64,000 bases of DNA from Nocardioidaceae bacterium (GCA_029266455.1 JAQSWV010000003.1:62001-126000); one strand, 5' to 3'. Counted from the stretch's first letter, positions 43,340-51,968 are shown. Translations and numbers: made by a program. Notes: generated from the letters alone by a model not told the origin.

Positions 43340-44119
43340 ATGGCCAATAAGTCACCTGCGGTGGACATCAGCCACCTCCGCGTGGTCCGCGGGGGGCGCA
43401 CCGTGCTGCCCGACCTGTCCTGCACCATTCCGCCCGGACAGGTCACCGGTCTGCTCGGACCCTCGGGCGGCGGGAAGAGCACCCTGATCCGCGCGATCGT
43501 CGGAGTGCAGAAGGTGCAGGGAGGGACGGTCGAGGTTCTCGGCCAGCCGGCCGGCTCTGCCGCCCTGCGCCGCCAGGTGGGATACGTGACGCAGGCGCCC
43601 AGCGTGTACGCCGACCTCACCGTGACCGAGAACCTGCGCTTCTTCGCGCGGGTGCTGGGTGCGCGGACCGCCGCGGTAGGCACCGTGCTCGACCAGGTCG
43701 ACCTCGGCCACTACGCCGACTCGCTCGTGGGCCGTTTGTCCGGGGGGCAGCGGTCCCGGGTGTCGCTCGCCGTCGCGCTGCTGGGGGAGCCGCAGCTGCT
43801 GGTCCTCGACGAGCCGACGGTCGGGCTCGACCCGGTGCTGCGCCGGGATCTGTGGGCGCTCTTCCATGACCTCGCGGCCAAGGGCAGGACCCTGCTGGTC
43901 TCGAGCCACGTGATGGACGAGGCCGACCGTTGCGACCGGCTGCTGCTGCTGCGTGACGGTCAGGTGCTCGCCGAGGGCACCCCGCACGCCCTGCGCGAGG
44001 CCACCGGCGCCGACGACATCGAGTCCGCGTTCCTGGCCCTGATCAACCGGGTCGGTTGGCAACCGGACAGACAGAACGGAACGCCGGTCAGGACCCGCGA
44101 CAAGGAGGTGGCGCCATGA
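43340..44119 (+). CDS. ABC exporter ATP-binding protein
   Basis: This 259-residue ATPase drives the ABC-2 permease that follows. It has Walker A GPSGGGKST, the signature LSGGQRSR, Walker B LLVLDEPTVGLD, and the H-loop SSHVMDEADRC. VTQAPSVYADLTVTENLRFFARVLG is typical of drug or antibiotic exporters (DrrA-like). Its stop overlaps the permease start by 4 bases. It is probably under control of the adjacent TetR regulator. The substrate is unknown. Confidence 0.92.
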   Translation: MANKSPAVDISHLRVVRGGRTVLPDLSCTIPPGQVTGLLGPSGGGKSTLIRAIVGVQKVQGGTVEVLGQPAGSAALRRQVGYVTQAPSVYADLTVTENLRFFARVLGARTAAVGTVLDQVDLGHYADSLVGRLSGGQRSRVSLAVALLGEPQLLVLDEPTVGLDPVLRRDLWALFHDLAAKGRTLLVSSHVMDEADRCDRLLLLRDGQVLAEGTPHALREATGADDIESAFLALINRVGWQPDRQNGTPVRTRDKEVAP

Positions 44120-44853
44120 CGCCGCGCGTGACCCTCGCAGTGGCCGGACGGGTGCTGGCCCAGTTGCGCCGCGACCACCGGACGGTGGCGATGCTGCTGG
44201 TCGTGCCCTGCGTGCTGCTCGCGTTGCTGTGGTGGATGTTCGACGGCAACGCCGGGATCTTCAACAGCGTGGGCCCCCCGCTGCTGGCCATCTTCCCGTT
44301 CATCGTGATGTTTCTCGTCACCTCGGTGACGACCCTGCGTGAGCGGTCGTCCGGGACGCTCGAGCGACTGCTGTCCATGCCGATGGGCAAGGCCGACCTG
44401 CTGCTCGGTTACGCGCTCGCGTTCGCCGCGGTAGCGCTGGCACAGTCGCTGTTGGCCGTGGGACTGACCGTGGGCGCCCTCGGTATGGACGTGCAGGGCT
44501 CCGTGCTGACCCTCACCGTGGTGTCGGTGCTGAACGCCGTTCTCGGCACGGCGCTGGGCTTGTTCGTGTCGGCGTTCGCCGAGACGGAGTTCCAGGCCGT
44601 CCAGTTCATGCCGGCGCTGGTGCTTCCGCAGCTGCTGCTGTGCGGCCTGTTCGTCCCTCGCGACGCGCTGCCCGCCGTCCTCGAGGCGGTATCCGACGTG
44701 CTCCCGCTGTCGTACGCGGTGGCCGCGATGCGCGAGGTGCAGGCCGCCTCGAGCTGGACCAGCGACCTGGTCCTCGATGTCAGCGTGATCGGGGGCAGCG
44801 CACTGCTGGCCCTGATGCTGGGTGCAGCCACCCTGCGCCGCCGCACCGCGTGA
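44116..44853 (+). CDS. ABC-2 type exporter permease
   Basis: This 245-residue membrane protein has six hydrophobic segments. It begins with the cytoplasmic helix of DrrB-type permeases (VLAQLRRDHRTVAMLLVVPC) and contains TTLRERSSGTLERLLSMPM and the PQLLLCGLFVPRDALP region. ATG 44116 overlaps the ATPase stop (ATGA) and is preceded by AAGGAGGTG, an excellent ribosome site. Together with the ATPase it forms a two-gene exporter, probably for a hydrophobic drug or lipid. Confidence 0.9.
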   Translation: MTPRVTLAVAGRVLAQLRRDHRTVAMLLVVPCVLLALLWWMFDGNAGIFNSVGPPLLAIFPFIVMFLVTSVTTLRERSSGTLERLLSMPMGKADLLLGYALAFAAVALAQSLLAVGLTVGALGMDVQGSVLTLTVVSVLNAVLGTALGLFVSAFAETEFQAVQFMPALVLPQLLLCGLFVPRDALPAVLEAVSDVLPLSYAVAAMREVQAASSWTSDLVLDVSVIGGSALLALMLGAATLRRRTA

Positions 44854-44884
44854 CCGCCCGGCCGGCCGTTGTCTGACCGCCCGG

Positions 44885-44890
44885 CATGAT
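44885..44890 (+). promoter_or_regulatory. Possible leaderless -10 hexamer CATGAT for proC
   Basis: CATGAT plus 7 bases leads to ATG 44898. It is a weaker match because the first base is C. Confidence 0.35.
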
Positions 44891-44897
44891 GGGTCCC

Positions 44898-45701
44898 ATG
44901 ACTGTGGTGGCCGTGCTGGGCGCGGGTGTGATGGGCGAGACGCTGGTGTCGGGACTGCTGCGGGCCGGTCGGCGCCCCGAGCAGATGCTGCTGGCCGAGC
45001 GGCGGCCGGAGCGGGCGGCCGAGCTGACCGAGCGGTACGGCGTCGAGGTCGTCGGCAACGTCGACGCGGCCCGGAAGGCCGACACGCTGGTGCTGGTGGT
45101 CAAGCCGCAGGACATGGGGGATCTCATCGAGGAGGTGGCGCCGCACGTGTCACCCGGAAGCCTCGTCGTCTCGCTGGCCGCCGGCATCACGACGACGTTC
45201 ATCGAGGCTCGGCTTCCCGCGGGTATCGCGGTGGTCCGGGTGATGCCCAACACCCCGGCGCTGGTCGACGAGGGCATGGCCGCGATCTCACCCGGCTCCT
45301 CGTGTGACGACGTGCACCTCGCGCAGGTCGAGAGCCTGCTCGCGGCCACCGGCCGGGTGCTGCGGGTGCCCGAGAAGCAGCAGGACGCCGTGACCGCCAT
45401 CAGCGGGTCGGGGCCGGCGTACCTGTTCTTCGTCGTGGAGGCGATGATCGAGGCGGGCGTGCACCTCGGGCTCCCGCGGAGCACCGCCACCGAGCTGGTC
45501 GTCCAGACCGTCGTCGGATCGGCCAAGCTGCTGCGTGAGACGGGCGAGCACCCGACGGTGCTGCGTGAGCGGGTGACGTCTCCGGGAGGCACCACGGCGG
45601 CCGCCGTCCGCGAGCTCGAGGACCACAAGGTGCGTGCCGCGTTCCTCACCGCGCTGGAGGCTGCCCGCAACCGCTCCCGGGACCTGTCCGCCGGCGAGTG
45701 A
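44898..45701 (+). CDS. proC: Pyrroline-5-carboxylate reductase
   Basis: ProC reduces pyrroline-5-carboxylate to proline with NAD(P)H. The 267-residue protein has the dinucleotide motif VAVLGAGVMGETLVSGLL, VVKPQDMGDLI, VVRVMPNTPALVDEGMAAIS, and the signature AISGSGPAYLFFVVEAMIEAG. TSPGGTTAAAVRELE follows. ATG 44898 begins the conserved region; ATG 44886 would add four residues. The proC-HTH-bS22-epimerase-acyltransferase order matches Rv0500-Rv0502, except that acuC is inserted here. Confidence 0.95.
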   Translation: MTVVAVLGAGVMGETLVSGLLRAGRRPEQMLLAERRPERAAELTERYGVEVVGNVDAARKADTLVLVVKPQDMGDLIEEVAPHVSPGSLVVSLAAGITTTFIEARLPAGIAVVRVMPNTPALVDEGMAAISPGSSCDDVHLAQVESLLAATGRVLRVPEKQQDAVTAISGSGPAYLFFVVEAMIEAGVHLGLPRSTATELVVQTVVGSAKLLRETGEHPTVLRERVTSPGGTTAAAVRELEDHKVRAAFLTALEAARNRSRDLSAGE

Positions 45702-45754
45702 GCCCGGCTGCGCCGGCACGGGCGTCCCCATCGCAGGGGCGTCCGCTTCGCGGG

Positions 45755-45760
45755 TAGTGT
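45755..45760 (+). promoter_or_regulatory. Leaderless -10 hexamer TAGTGT for acuC
   Basis: TAGTGT plus 7 bases leads to ATG 45768. Confidence 0.6.
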
Positions 45761-45767
45761 CCGCGCC

Positions 45768-46964
45768 ATGTCAGGTCCCCCCGACGGTCGCGCGTGTGCC
45801 GTCTTCGACGACAGCCTGACCGAGTACGACTTCGGCGTGGCGCACCCGATGGCACCGGAGCGCATCGTCCTCACGATGATGCTGGCTCGCGAGCTCGGTG
45901 TGGTGGGCCAGGGCGGTCTCCCCCTGGTGCCGGTGCCGGCGGCCGACGATGCGCTGCTGTCGCTGGTCCACGACCAGGCCTATGTCGACTGCGTGCGCCG
46001 CGCCGGGGACGACCCCCGGGAGCACAACCTGGAACGCGGCCTGGGCAGTGAAGACAACCCCACGTTCCTCGGCATGCACGAGGCGGGGGCCAGCGTCGTG
46101 AGCGCGTCGGTAGAGGCCGCCCGCCAGGTGTGGTCCGGTGACGTGCTGCGCGCCGTCAGCCCCTCGGGAGGCCTCCATCACGCGATGCCCGGAGCGGCGA
46201 GCGGCTTCTGCGTCTACAACGACGTCGCCGTGGCCATCGCCTGGCTGCTCGACCAGGGTGCCGAGCGGGTGGCCTACGTCGACGTCGACGTGCACCACGG
46301 CGATGGCGTGCAGGAGATCTTCTACGACGACCCCCGGGTCCTCACCATCAGCCTGCACGAGACGCCGCAGACGCTGTTCCCCGGCACCGGCTCGCCGACG
46401 GAGACCGGCGGACCCCACGCGCCGGGCAGCGCCGTCAACGTGGCGCTGCCGCCGGGCACCGAGGACTCCGGCTGGCTGCGGGCCTTCCACGCCGTCGTGC
46501 CGGCGGCGCTGCGGGCCTTCGAGCCCGAGGTGCTGGTCACCCAGCACGGGTGCGACACCCACCGCTCCGACCCCCTCGCCCACCTGATGCTCACCGTCGA
46601 CGGGCAGCGGGCGTCGTACCTCGCGCTCGCCGACCTCGCCCGCGAGGTCACCGACGGGCGGTGGGTGGCGACCGGGGGAGGCGGCTACGACATCAGCGAC
46701 GTGGTGCCACGGGCGTGGACGCACCTGCTGGCCGTCGTCGGCGGGCGGCCGCTGGACCCGTACACCGCCACGCCACCGGCCTGGCGCGACCACGTCAGTG
46801 CGGTGCTCAGCCGCCCGGCGCCGCAGCTCATGACCGACGGTGCGGAGCCGACGTACAAGGACTGGTCGACGGGGTACGACCCGGGTGACTGGCTCGACCG
46901 GTCCGTGCATGCGACCCGCTCCGCGGTCTTCCCGCTGCTGGGGATGGACCCGCACCACTACTGA
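45768..46964 (+). CDS. acuC: Histone deacetylase family protein, AcuC-like
   Basis: AcuC-type enzymes are zinc-dependent amidohydrolases that remove acetyl groups from lysine, for example on acetyl-CoA synthetase. The 398-residue protein has HPMAPERIVLT, SGGLHHAMPGAASGFCVYNDVAVA with the catalytic His pair, VAYVDVDVHHGDGVQEIFY with zinc ligands Asp and His, and VTQHGCDTHRSDPLAHL. GGGGYDISDVVPRAW supplies the transition-state residues. GCDTH replaces the usual GADxH, a small variation. It starts from a leaderless promoter signal. Confidence 0.92.
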   Translation: MSGPPDGRACAVFDDSLTEYDFGVAHPMAPERIVLTMMLARELGVVGQGGLPLVPVPAADDALLSLVHDQAYVDCVRRAGDDPREHNLERGLGSEDNPTFLGMHEAGASVVSASVEAARQVWSGDVLRAVSPSGGLHHAMPGAASGFCVYNDVAVAIAWLLDQGAERVAYVDVDVHHGDGVQEIFYDDPRVLTISLHETPQTLFPGTGSPTETGGPHAPGSAVNVALPPGTEDSGWLRAFHAVVPAALRAFEPEVLVTQHGCDTHRSDPLAHLMLTVDGQRASYLALADLAREVTDGRWVATGGGGYDISDVVPRAWTHLLAVVGGRPLDPYTATPPAWRDHVSAVLSRPAPQLMTDGAEPTYKDWSTGYDPGDWLDRSVHATRSAVFPLLGMDPHHY

Positions 46965-46994
46965 CCTTTCCGATGGGCCCCGTTTCGCTCGCGC

Positions 46995-47023
46995 TTCCCA
47001 CCTGCCACACCAGGCACTATTCT
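46995..47023 (+). promoter_or_regulatory. Promoter upstream of bldC
   Basis: TTCCCA (-35) and TATTCT (-10, 47018-47023) are separated by 17 bases. This would give a leader of about 65 bases before ATG 47094, which has its own AGGAAG ribosome site. Confidence 0.45.
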
Positions 47024-47093
47024 CCCGGTAGCACGGGCGTCATATCTGCGGTGGGGAAGCCGAGGAGCGTCTGCGCAGGAAGTGCGGTGCGCC

Positions 47094-47303
47094 ATGGCTT
47101 CTGGTCCGCAACGACCCGGTTTGTCCGAGGTGCGGTTCCTCACTGTGGCTGAGGTCGCCCAGACCATGCGGGTCTCCAAGATGACGGTCTACCGGCTCGT
47201 GCACAACGGCGAGCTCGAGGCCGTCCGCGTCGGGCGGTCCTTCCGCGTGCCGGAGCCGGCGGTGGACGAGTACCTGAAGAAGTCCTACTTCCGCGCCGGC
47301 TGA
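47094..47303 (+). CDS. bldC: BldC/excisionase-family helix-turn-helix regulator
   Basis: This 69-residue MerR-like DNA-binding protein has FLTVAEVAQTMRVSKMTVYRLVHNGELEAVRVGRSFRVPEPAVDEYLKKSYF, almost the complete BldC family sequence. In Streptomyces BldC binds head-to-tail repeats and controls the switch to development; in non-developing actinobacteria its role is open. ATG 47094 has AGGAAG upstream; GTG 47082 is an in-frame alternative. It sits after acuC and before the bS22-like gene, the same relation as Rv0500A to Rv0500B. Confidence 0.92.
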   Translation: MASGPQRPGLSEVRFLTVAEVAQTMRVSKMTVYRLVHNGELEAVRVGRSFRVPEPAVDEYLKKSYFRAG

Positions 47304-47398
47304 CCGCTGCTCGACCGCCCGGTCTCCGCACCCGCCCAGACGGGTAGGCTGCGCTCGCGTCCCGCGCGTGCGGGCGCCTCTCGAGCGATTGGTCAACT

Positions 47399-47500
47399 GT
47401 GGGTTCCGTCATCAAGAAGCGCCGCAAGCGCATGGCGAAGAAGAAGCACCGCAAGCTGCTGAAGCGCACCCGCATCCAGCGGCGCCGCGCCGGCAAGTGA
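47399..47500 (+). CDS. 33-residue basic ribosomal mini-protein (bS22/AURKAIP1-COX24-like)
   Basis: A 34-codon frame from GTG 47399 encodes a Lys/Arg-rich peptide starting [18 protein letters not shown] and ending [11 protein letters not shown]. This matches the AURKAIP1/COX24 domain mini-protein called bS22 in mycobacterial ribosome structures, where it sits on the small subunit near the decoding region. It lies between bldC and the epimerase exactly as Rv0500B does. No strong Shine-Dalgarno is visible. TAGGCT at 47345-47350 may be its -10. It is shorter than most gene-finder limits. Confidence 0.9.
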
Positions 47501-47542
47501 CCGGCCGCCCGCCAGAGGTCCACGCCCGACTGTGAGGTGACG

Positions 47543-48598
47543 ATGGGACGAGTCGTCCTGGTCACCGGTGTGGCTGCCCCGCTCGGTGCCAGGGCCGCCC
47601 GCCGGCTGGTGGACGACGCCGGGATCGAGCGCGTGGTCGGCGTCGACGTGCTGCCGCCCCGCGACGACCTCGGCGACGTCCGCTTCGTCCGCGCCGACAT
47701 CCGCAACCCGGTGATCGCGAAGGTCCTCGCCGTGGAGGACGTCGACACCGTCGTGCACATGAGCGTGGTGGCCGGAGCCGGCCGCGCCGGGGGGCGGGCC
47801 GCGGTCAAGGAGACCAACGTCATCGGCACCATGCAGCTGCTGGCCGCGTGCCAGCGGTCGTCGACCGTCGGCAACCTGGTGCTGAAGTCGAGCACTGCGG
47901 TCTACGGTTCCTCTGCCCACGACCCGGGCCTGTTCATCGAGGACATGTCACCCCGGCAGCTGCCGTTGACCGGCTACGCCAAGGACAGCGCCGAGGTCGA
48001 GAGCTACGTGCGTGGCTTTTCCCGGCGTCGGCCCGACGTCGCCGTCACCGTGCTCCGCTGGGCCGACGTGCTGGGGGCCGGGATCGACAGCCACGACAGC
48101 CAGCTGGGGCAGTACTTCGGGCTCCCGCTGGTGCCCACGGTGCTCGGCTTCGACCCGCGGCTGCAGCTGCTGCACCCCGACGACGGGCTGGCAGCCGTCA
48201 ACCGGGCCGTGGTCGCCGGGCAACCCGGCACCTACAACGTCGCCGGCCCCGGCGTGCTGACGCTCTCCCAGATCCTCCGTCGCCTCGGTCGCGCCACGGT
48301 GCCGGTGCCTGCGCCGGGCGTGGGGACCGTCGGCCAGGCACTGCGTCGTGCGACGGACCTCGAGCTGTCCTCCGACCAGGTCGCGCTGCTCACCCACGGG
48401 CGGGTGGTGGACACGACCGCGCTTCGGGACCGCTTCGGGTACGCGCCCCGCTGGTCGACCGCCGCGACCTTGGAGGACTTCGCCGAGGCGACCGGCCGGG
48501 GGCCGCTCGACGCCCGGCGGATCCGGTCGGTGGAGCAGCGGCTGGTCGCCGCGTACGCCGCAGCGCGAGTTCCGCGAGGAGGGACGCACGATGCCTGA
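47543..48598 (+). CDS. NAD-dependent epimerase/dehydratase (extended SDR, GalE2-like)
   Basis: This 351-residue protein has the SDR start RVVLVTGVAAPLGARAARRLV, VDTVVHMSVVAG, NVIGTMQLLAAC, and SSTAVYGSS. The catalytic tyrosine is in LTGYAKDSAEVE; Lys in YAKD follows by three residues, giving the YxxxK motif. It corresponds to Rv0501 (galE2) by position. The nucleotide sugar substrate is unknown. ATG 47543 is chosen; GTG 47537 is in frame. The stop overlaps the acyltransferase start by 8 bases. Confidence 0.88.
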   Translation: MGRVVLVTGVAAPLGARAARRLVDDAGIERVVGVDVLPPRDDLGDVRFVRADIRNPVIAKVLAVEDVDTVVHMSVVAGAGRAGGRAAVKETNVIGTMQLLAACQRSSTVGNLVLKSSTAVYGSSAHDPGLFIEDMSPRQLPLTGYAKDSAEVESYVRGFSRRRPDVAVTVLRWADVLGAGIDSHDSQLGQYFGLPLVPTVLGFDPRLQLLHPDDGLAAVNRAVVAGQPGTYNVAGPGVLTLSQILRRLGRATVPVPAPGVGTVGQALRRATDLELSSDQVALLTHGRVVDTTALRDRFGYAPRWSTAATLEDFAEATGRGPLDARRIRSVEQRLVAAYAAARVPRGGTHDA

Positions 48599-49952
48599 CG
48601 CCGACATCATCCCGCTGGGCACCCGGGGCCGTCCCGGTCGCGGCAGCAGGGCCGCCTCGCCCAGCAAGGCGGCGCGCTCGCTGGCACCGCCGTCGCGCAC
48701 CCGCACCCGCAGGTCTTCCGCGGCACCCGGAGACGAGGGTGCCCCGGCCGCGGACCCGCCCCGCCGTCGCCGGCCGCGACTGGTCCGCCCGGACGACGGT
48801 CCTTCCGGCACCGCAGCCGACCAGCAGGCCCCCGCCGTTCCGGAGGACCGGACTGGCGACTCCCGCACCGTCCCCGCCGGGACCGACGCCTCCCCTGACC
48901 GCACCAGAGACGCCGATACCATGGACGCCCACACCCGCGGGACGACGCAGCCCGACGGCGCCGGCCCCGAGGGCCCGGCCGCAGCCGAGGATGGGGCGGC
49001 GAAGGCCGAGGCGGCGGAGCCCGAGGCGGCCGAGTTCGAAGCGGCCGAGTTCGAGGCGGCCGAGTTCGAGGCGGCCGAGTTCGAGGCGGCGGAGCCCGAG
49101 GAGTCGGATTCCGAGGAGTCGTGGGCGGGCGACGCAGTCACGGCGGCGCTCGGCTTCGTCCGGCGCCGGGTCACCGGCGACTACGAGGTGGACGACTTCG
49201 GCTTCGACGCCGACCTCACGTCGGCGGTGACGATGCGGGTGCTGCGCCCCCTCGCGGAGAAGTGGTTCCGCATCGAGGTCAGGGGCATCGAGAACATCCC
49301 CGCGGAGGGCGGGGCCCTGCTGGTGTCCAACCACTCCGGCACCCTTCCGCTCGATGCGTTGATGACCAGTCTGGTGGTGCACGACCACGCCGGCCGCTAT
49401 CTGCGGGCGTTGGGGGCGGACCTCGTGTTCACACTGCCGTTCGTGTCCGAGCTGGCTCGCAAGGGCGGGGCCACGCTGGCCTGCGGCGACGACGCGGAGC
49501 GGATGCTCGCCGGCGGCGAGCTGGTCGGCGTGTGGCCGGAGGGCTTCAAGGGCATCGGAAAGCCCTACCGCGAGCGGTACAAGCTGCAGCGGTTCGGACG
49601 CGGGGGCTTCGTGTCCGCCGCCATCAAGACCGGGGTCCCGATCGTGCCGTGCTCGGTGGTGGGCGCCGAGGAGATCTATCCCCTGATCGGCAACATCCCG
49701 GCCCTCGCCAAGCTGCTGAAGCTGCCGTACGTGCCGGTCACGCCGACCTTCCCGCTGCTGGGGCCGCTCGGCCTGGTGCCGCTTCCCAGCAAGTGGGTGA
49801 TCGAGTTCGGCGAGCCGATCCGTACCGACGCCTACCCCGACGGGGCAGCCGACGACCCGATGCTCGTGTTCAACGTCAAGGACCAGGTGCGGGAGACCAT
49901 CCAGCAGACGCTGTACACACTGCTCATGCACCGGGCCCACATCTTCTACTGA
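48591..49952 (+). CDS. Lysophospholipid acyltransferase (PlsC) family protein with long acidic N-terminus
   Basis: This 453-residue enzyme probably transfers acyl chains to a lipid acceptor at the membrane. The catalytic region begins with VSNHSGTLPLDALM (His about residue 248), then GVWPEGFKGIGKPYRERYKL and GVPIVPCSVVGAEEIYP. The first roughly 190 residues are disordered and low-complexity, with six EAAE(F/P) pentapeptides. By position it matches Rv0502. ATG 48591 has GAGGAGGG upstream and overlaps the epimerase stop. Confidence 0.87.
   Translation: MPDADIIPLGTRGRPGRGSRAASPSKAARSLAPPSRTRTRRSSAAPGDEGAPAADPPRRRRPRLVRPDDGPSGTAADQQAPAVPEDRTGDSRTVPAGTDASPDRTRDADTMDAHTRGTTQPDGAGPEGPAAAEDGAAKAEAAEPEAAEFEAAEFEAAEFEAAEFEAAEPEESDSEESWAGDAVTAALGFVRRRVTGDYEVDDFGFDADLTSAVTMRVLRPLAEKWFRIEVRGIENIPAEGGALLVSNHSGTLPLDALMTSLVVHDHAGRYLRALGADLVFTLPFVSELARKGGATLACGDDAERMLAGGELVGVWPEGFKGIGKPYRERYKLQRFGRGGFVSAAIKTGVPIVPCSVVGAEEIYPLIGNIPALAKLLKLPYVPVTPTFPLLGPLGLVPLPSKWVIEFGEPIRTDAYPDGAADDPMLVFNVKDQVRETIQQTLYTLLMHRAHIFY
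49008..49097 (+). repeat. In-frame 15-base tandem repeat in the acyltransferase gene
   Basis: Six 15-base units of the form GAGGCGGCCGAGTTC encode EAAEF (EAAEP in the outer two). Four central units are nearly identical at the DNA level, which suggests recent slippage. Confidence 0.9.
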
Positions 49953-50016
49953 CCGCTTCCTCCCGACGGTGCTGGCTGCCGCCCTCCGCCGGGGTCCAGC
50001 CCGAGAGGCGTCGTGG

Positions 50017-50022
50017 GAGAAT
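50017..50022 (+). promoter_or_regulatory. Possible leaderless -10 hexamer GAGAAT for the AMP-ligase-like gene
   Basis: GAGAAT plus 6 bases leads to GTG 50029. It is a weaker match than the TANNNT sites. Confidence 0.35.
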
Positions 50023-50028
50023 CGCCTC

Positions 50029-51684
50029 GTGAGCGAGCGCGCGGCGAACGTCTCTGCTCTGCTCGGTGACCGCGCTGTCGACGCACCTGGCTCGCTGGCT
50101 CTGGTCGATGCGGGTACGGATGCGAGCCGCACCTGGCAGCAGCTCGACGCAGACGTGGACGCGTTCGCCCGCGGCCTGTCCAGCCTGGGCCTCGTCGCCG
50201 GCCACCGGGTCGTCCTGGCGCTGGGCAACGGCATCTGTTTCGTGACGAGCTACCTGGCCGTGCTGCGAGCCGGTCTGGTTGCCGTGCCGGTGGACCCGCG
50301 CTCCGCCGCGGACGAGCTCGCCGGCGCGGTGGTCGACTCCGGGGCCAGGGTGGTGGTCGCGGACACGGCGACGGTCGACCTCGTCCGCGCAGCCGTCGGC
50401 CCCCGATCCGCTGGCGGCGGCGACGACGTGCCCGCAGCGGCGCAGCTGGTCGTGCAGGGTCCCGACCCGCGGCCGGGCGAGCTCGCGTGGGACGACGTCG
50501 CCGCCCGTGGCTCCGGTCCCCTGGTCAGCCCCGTCGTCAGTCCTGCCGACGCCGAGCGCCTGGCGGTGCTTGTCTACCCGTCGGGGACCGGGGCGCCGCC
50601 TCGGGGAGTGATGCTCAGCCACCGGGCCCTGCTGGCCAACATCGAGCAGATCGGTGCACTCGACCGACCCGCGATGACCCGCGACGACGTGGTGCTCGGG
50701 CTCATCCCGCTGTTCCACATCTATGGCCTCAACGCCGTCCTGGGCCAGGTACTGGCGACCGGCGCGCGGCTCGTCCTGGTGCAGGAGTTCGACGCCGAGC
50801 AGACCCTGCGGCTCGTCGCGGAGCACCGGATGACGAACCTCCCGGTCACGCCGCCCGCTGTCGCCGCGTGGGCGGGGCGACCCGACCTGTCCGGGCTGTT
50901 CGCGTCCGTACGGCTTCTGGTCTGCGCCGCCTCGCCGGTCGACCCCGGTCCGCCAGCCGTTCTCGCCGGGGCCACGGGCGTCACTGTCGAACGTAGCTAC
51001 TGGCTTCCCGAGACCGCCCCGGTGGTGACCTCGACGTTGGCCTCTCCCACAGCCGCCGGCGGGACGCCCCGTCCGGCTGCCGGCGCAGGATCCCCGCTGC
51101 CCGGTGTCGAGGTCCAGGTCGTCGACCCCCGAGGGGACCAGGTCAGCGGCGGCGACCCCGGACAGATCCGCGTGCGCGGCCCCAACCTGTTCTCCGGGTA
51201 CTGGCCGGACGCCGGCGACGGGCCCGATGCCGACGGCTGGTGGTCGACGGGCGACCTCGCGGTGGTCGGCCCCGACGGCGACCTGGTGGTCATCGACCGG
51301 CTGGATGAGCTCGTGAACGTCTCCGGCTTCACCGTCTACCCGTCGGAGGTCGAGTCGGTGATCGGCGACCTGGATGAGGTGGCAGAGGCGGCGGTGATCG
51401 GAACGCCGGACGAGCTCACCGGAGAGGCGGTGCTCGCCTTTGTCGTCGGGGCGAGCCCCGGGCTCGCAGCCGACGAGCTCGTCGACCGCGTCCGCACCCA
51501 CTGCGGGCTCTCGCTGGCACGGTTCAAGCAGCCGACCGAGATCGCTGTCCTTCCGCGGCTGCCGCGCTCGGTCACCGGAAGGGTGGCCAAGGACCGGCTC
51601 CGCGCGCGGCCCGGCCCGGCTCGGTCGGACCCGGCTCGGTCGGACCCGGCTCGGTCGGGCCCGGCTCGGGCGGGGCCGGGGTGA
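50029..51684 (+). CDS. AMP-binding (acyl-CoA synthetase-like) protein with altered core motifs
   Basis: This 551-residue protein has the ANL adenylation fold. The phosphate-binding loop, normally TSGTTGxPKG, reads PSGTGAPPRG here before VMLSHRALLANIEQ. The A5 region is YWLPETAPVV instead of GYGxTE. DGWWSTGDLAVVGPDGDLVVIDRLDELVNVSGFTVYPSEVE is close to normal. The C-terminal catalytic Lys region reads SVTGRVAKDRLR, where GK is expected. Activity may be reduced or changed. A 15-base repeat encodes the C-terminal PARSD units. Its stop overlaps the glutaredoxin-like gene. Confidence 0.85.
   Translation: MSERAANVSALLGDRAVDAPGSLALVDAGTDASRTWQQLDADVDAFARGLSSLGLVAGHRVVLALGNGICFVTSYLAVLRAGLVAVPVDPRSAADELAGAVVDSGARVVVADTATVDLVRAAVGPRSAGGGDDVPAAAQLVVQGPDPRPGELAWDDVAARGSGPLVSPVVSPADAERLAVLVYPSGTGAPPRGVMLSHRALLANIEQIGALDRPAMTRDDVVLGLIPLFHIYGLNAVLGQVLATGARLVLVQEFDAEQTLRLVAEHRMTNLPVTPPAVAAWAGRPDLSGLFASVRLLVCAASPVDPGPPAVLAGATGVTVERSYWLPETAPVVTSTLASPTAAGGTPRPAAGAGSPLPGVEVQVVDPRGDQVSGGDPGQIRVRGPNLFSGYWPDAGDGPDADGWWSTGDLAVVGPDGDLVVIDRLDELVNVSGFTVYPSEVESVIGDLDEVAEAAVIGTPDELTGEAVLAFVVGASPGLAADELVDRVRTHCGLSLARFKQPTEIAVLPRLPRSVTGRVAKDRLRARPGPARSDPARSDPARSGPARAGPG
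51615..51674 (+). repeat. In-frame 15-base tandem repeat at the AMP-ligase C-terminus
   Basis: Four units of CCCGGCTCGGTCGGA or close variants encode PARSD, PARSD, PARSG and PARAG. They extend the protein beyond the normal family end near RLRARPG. Confidence 0.88.
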
Positions 51685-51968
51685 CGGGGCCTTCGGCGGC
51701 CGCCGTCCCGTACGCGGACGCTGGGCGGGTGGTGCTGTACTCGCGGGCCGGCTGCCATCTGTGTGCTGAAGCGCGAGCGGTCGTCGCCGCCACCTGCGCG
51801 GAGCTGGACGTCGGCTGGGTCGAGGTCGACGTGGACGCTCCCGAGCATCCGGAGCTGAGGGATCGATTCAGCGAGGAGGTGCCGGTGACGTTCGTGGACG
51901 GTCGCCAGCACGACTTCTGGCGAGTCGACGCGGGGCGGCTGCGCAGGGCGCTGACCGGTCCCGGCTGA
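51681..51968 (+). CDS. Glutaredoxin-like (DUF836-type) protein
   Basis: This 95-residue thioredoxin-fold protein has RVVLYSRAGCHLCAEARAVVAAT with the active-site CHLC, and a cis-Pro region VPVTFVDGRQHDFWRVD. It matches Rv0508, which likewise lies just upstream of the hem genes. GTG 51681 overlaps the AMP-ligase stop (GTGA). A dithiol redox role is expected, but the partner is unknown. The rex promoter follows. Confidence 0.88.
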   Translation: MTGPSAAAVPYADAGRVVLYSRAGCHLCAEARAVVAATCAELDVGWVEVDVDAPEHPELRDRFSEEVPVTFVDGRQHDFWRVDAGRLRRALTGPG

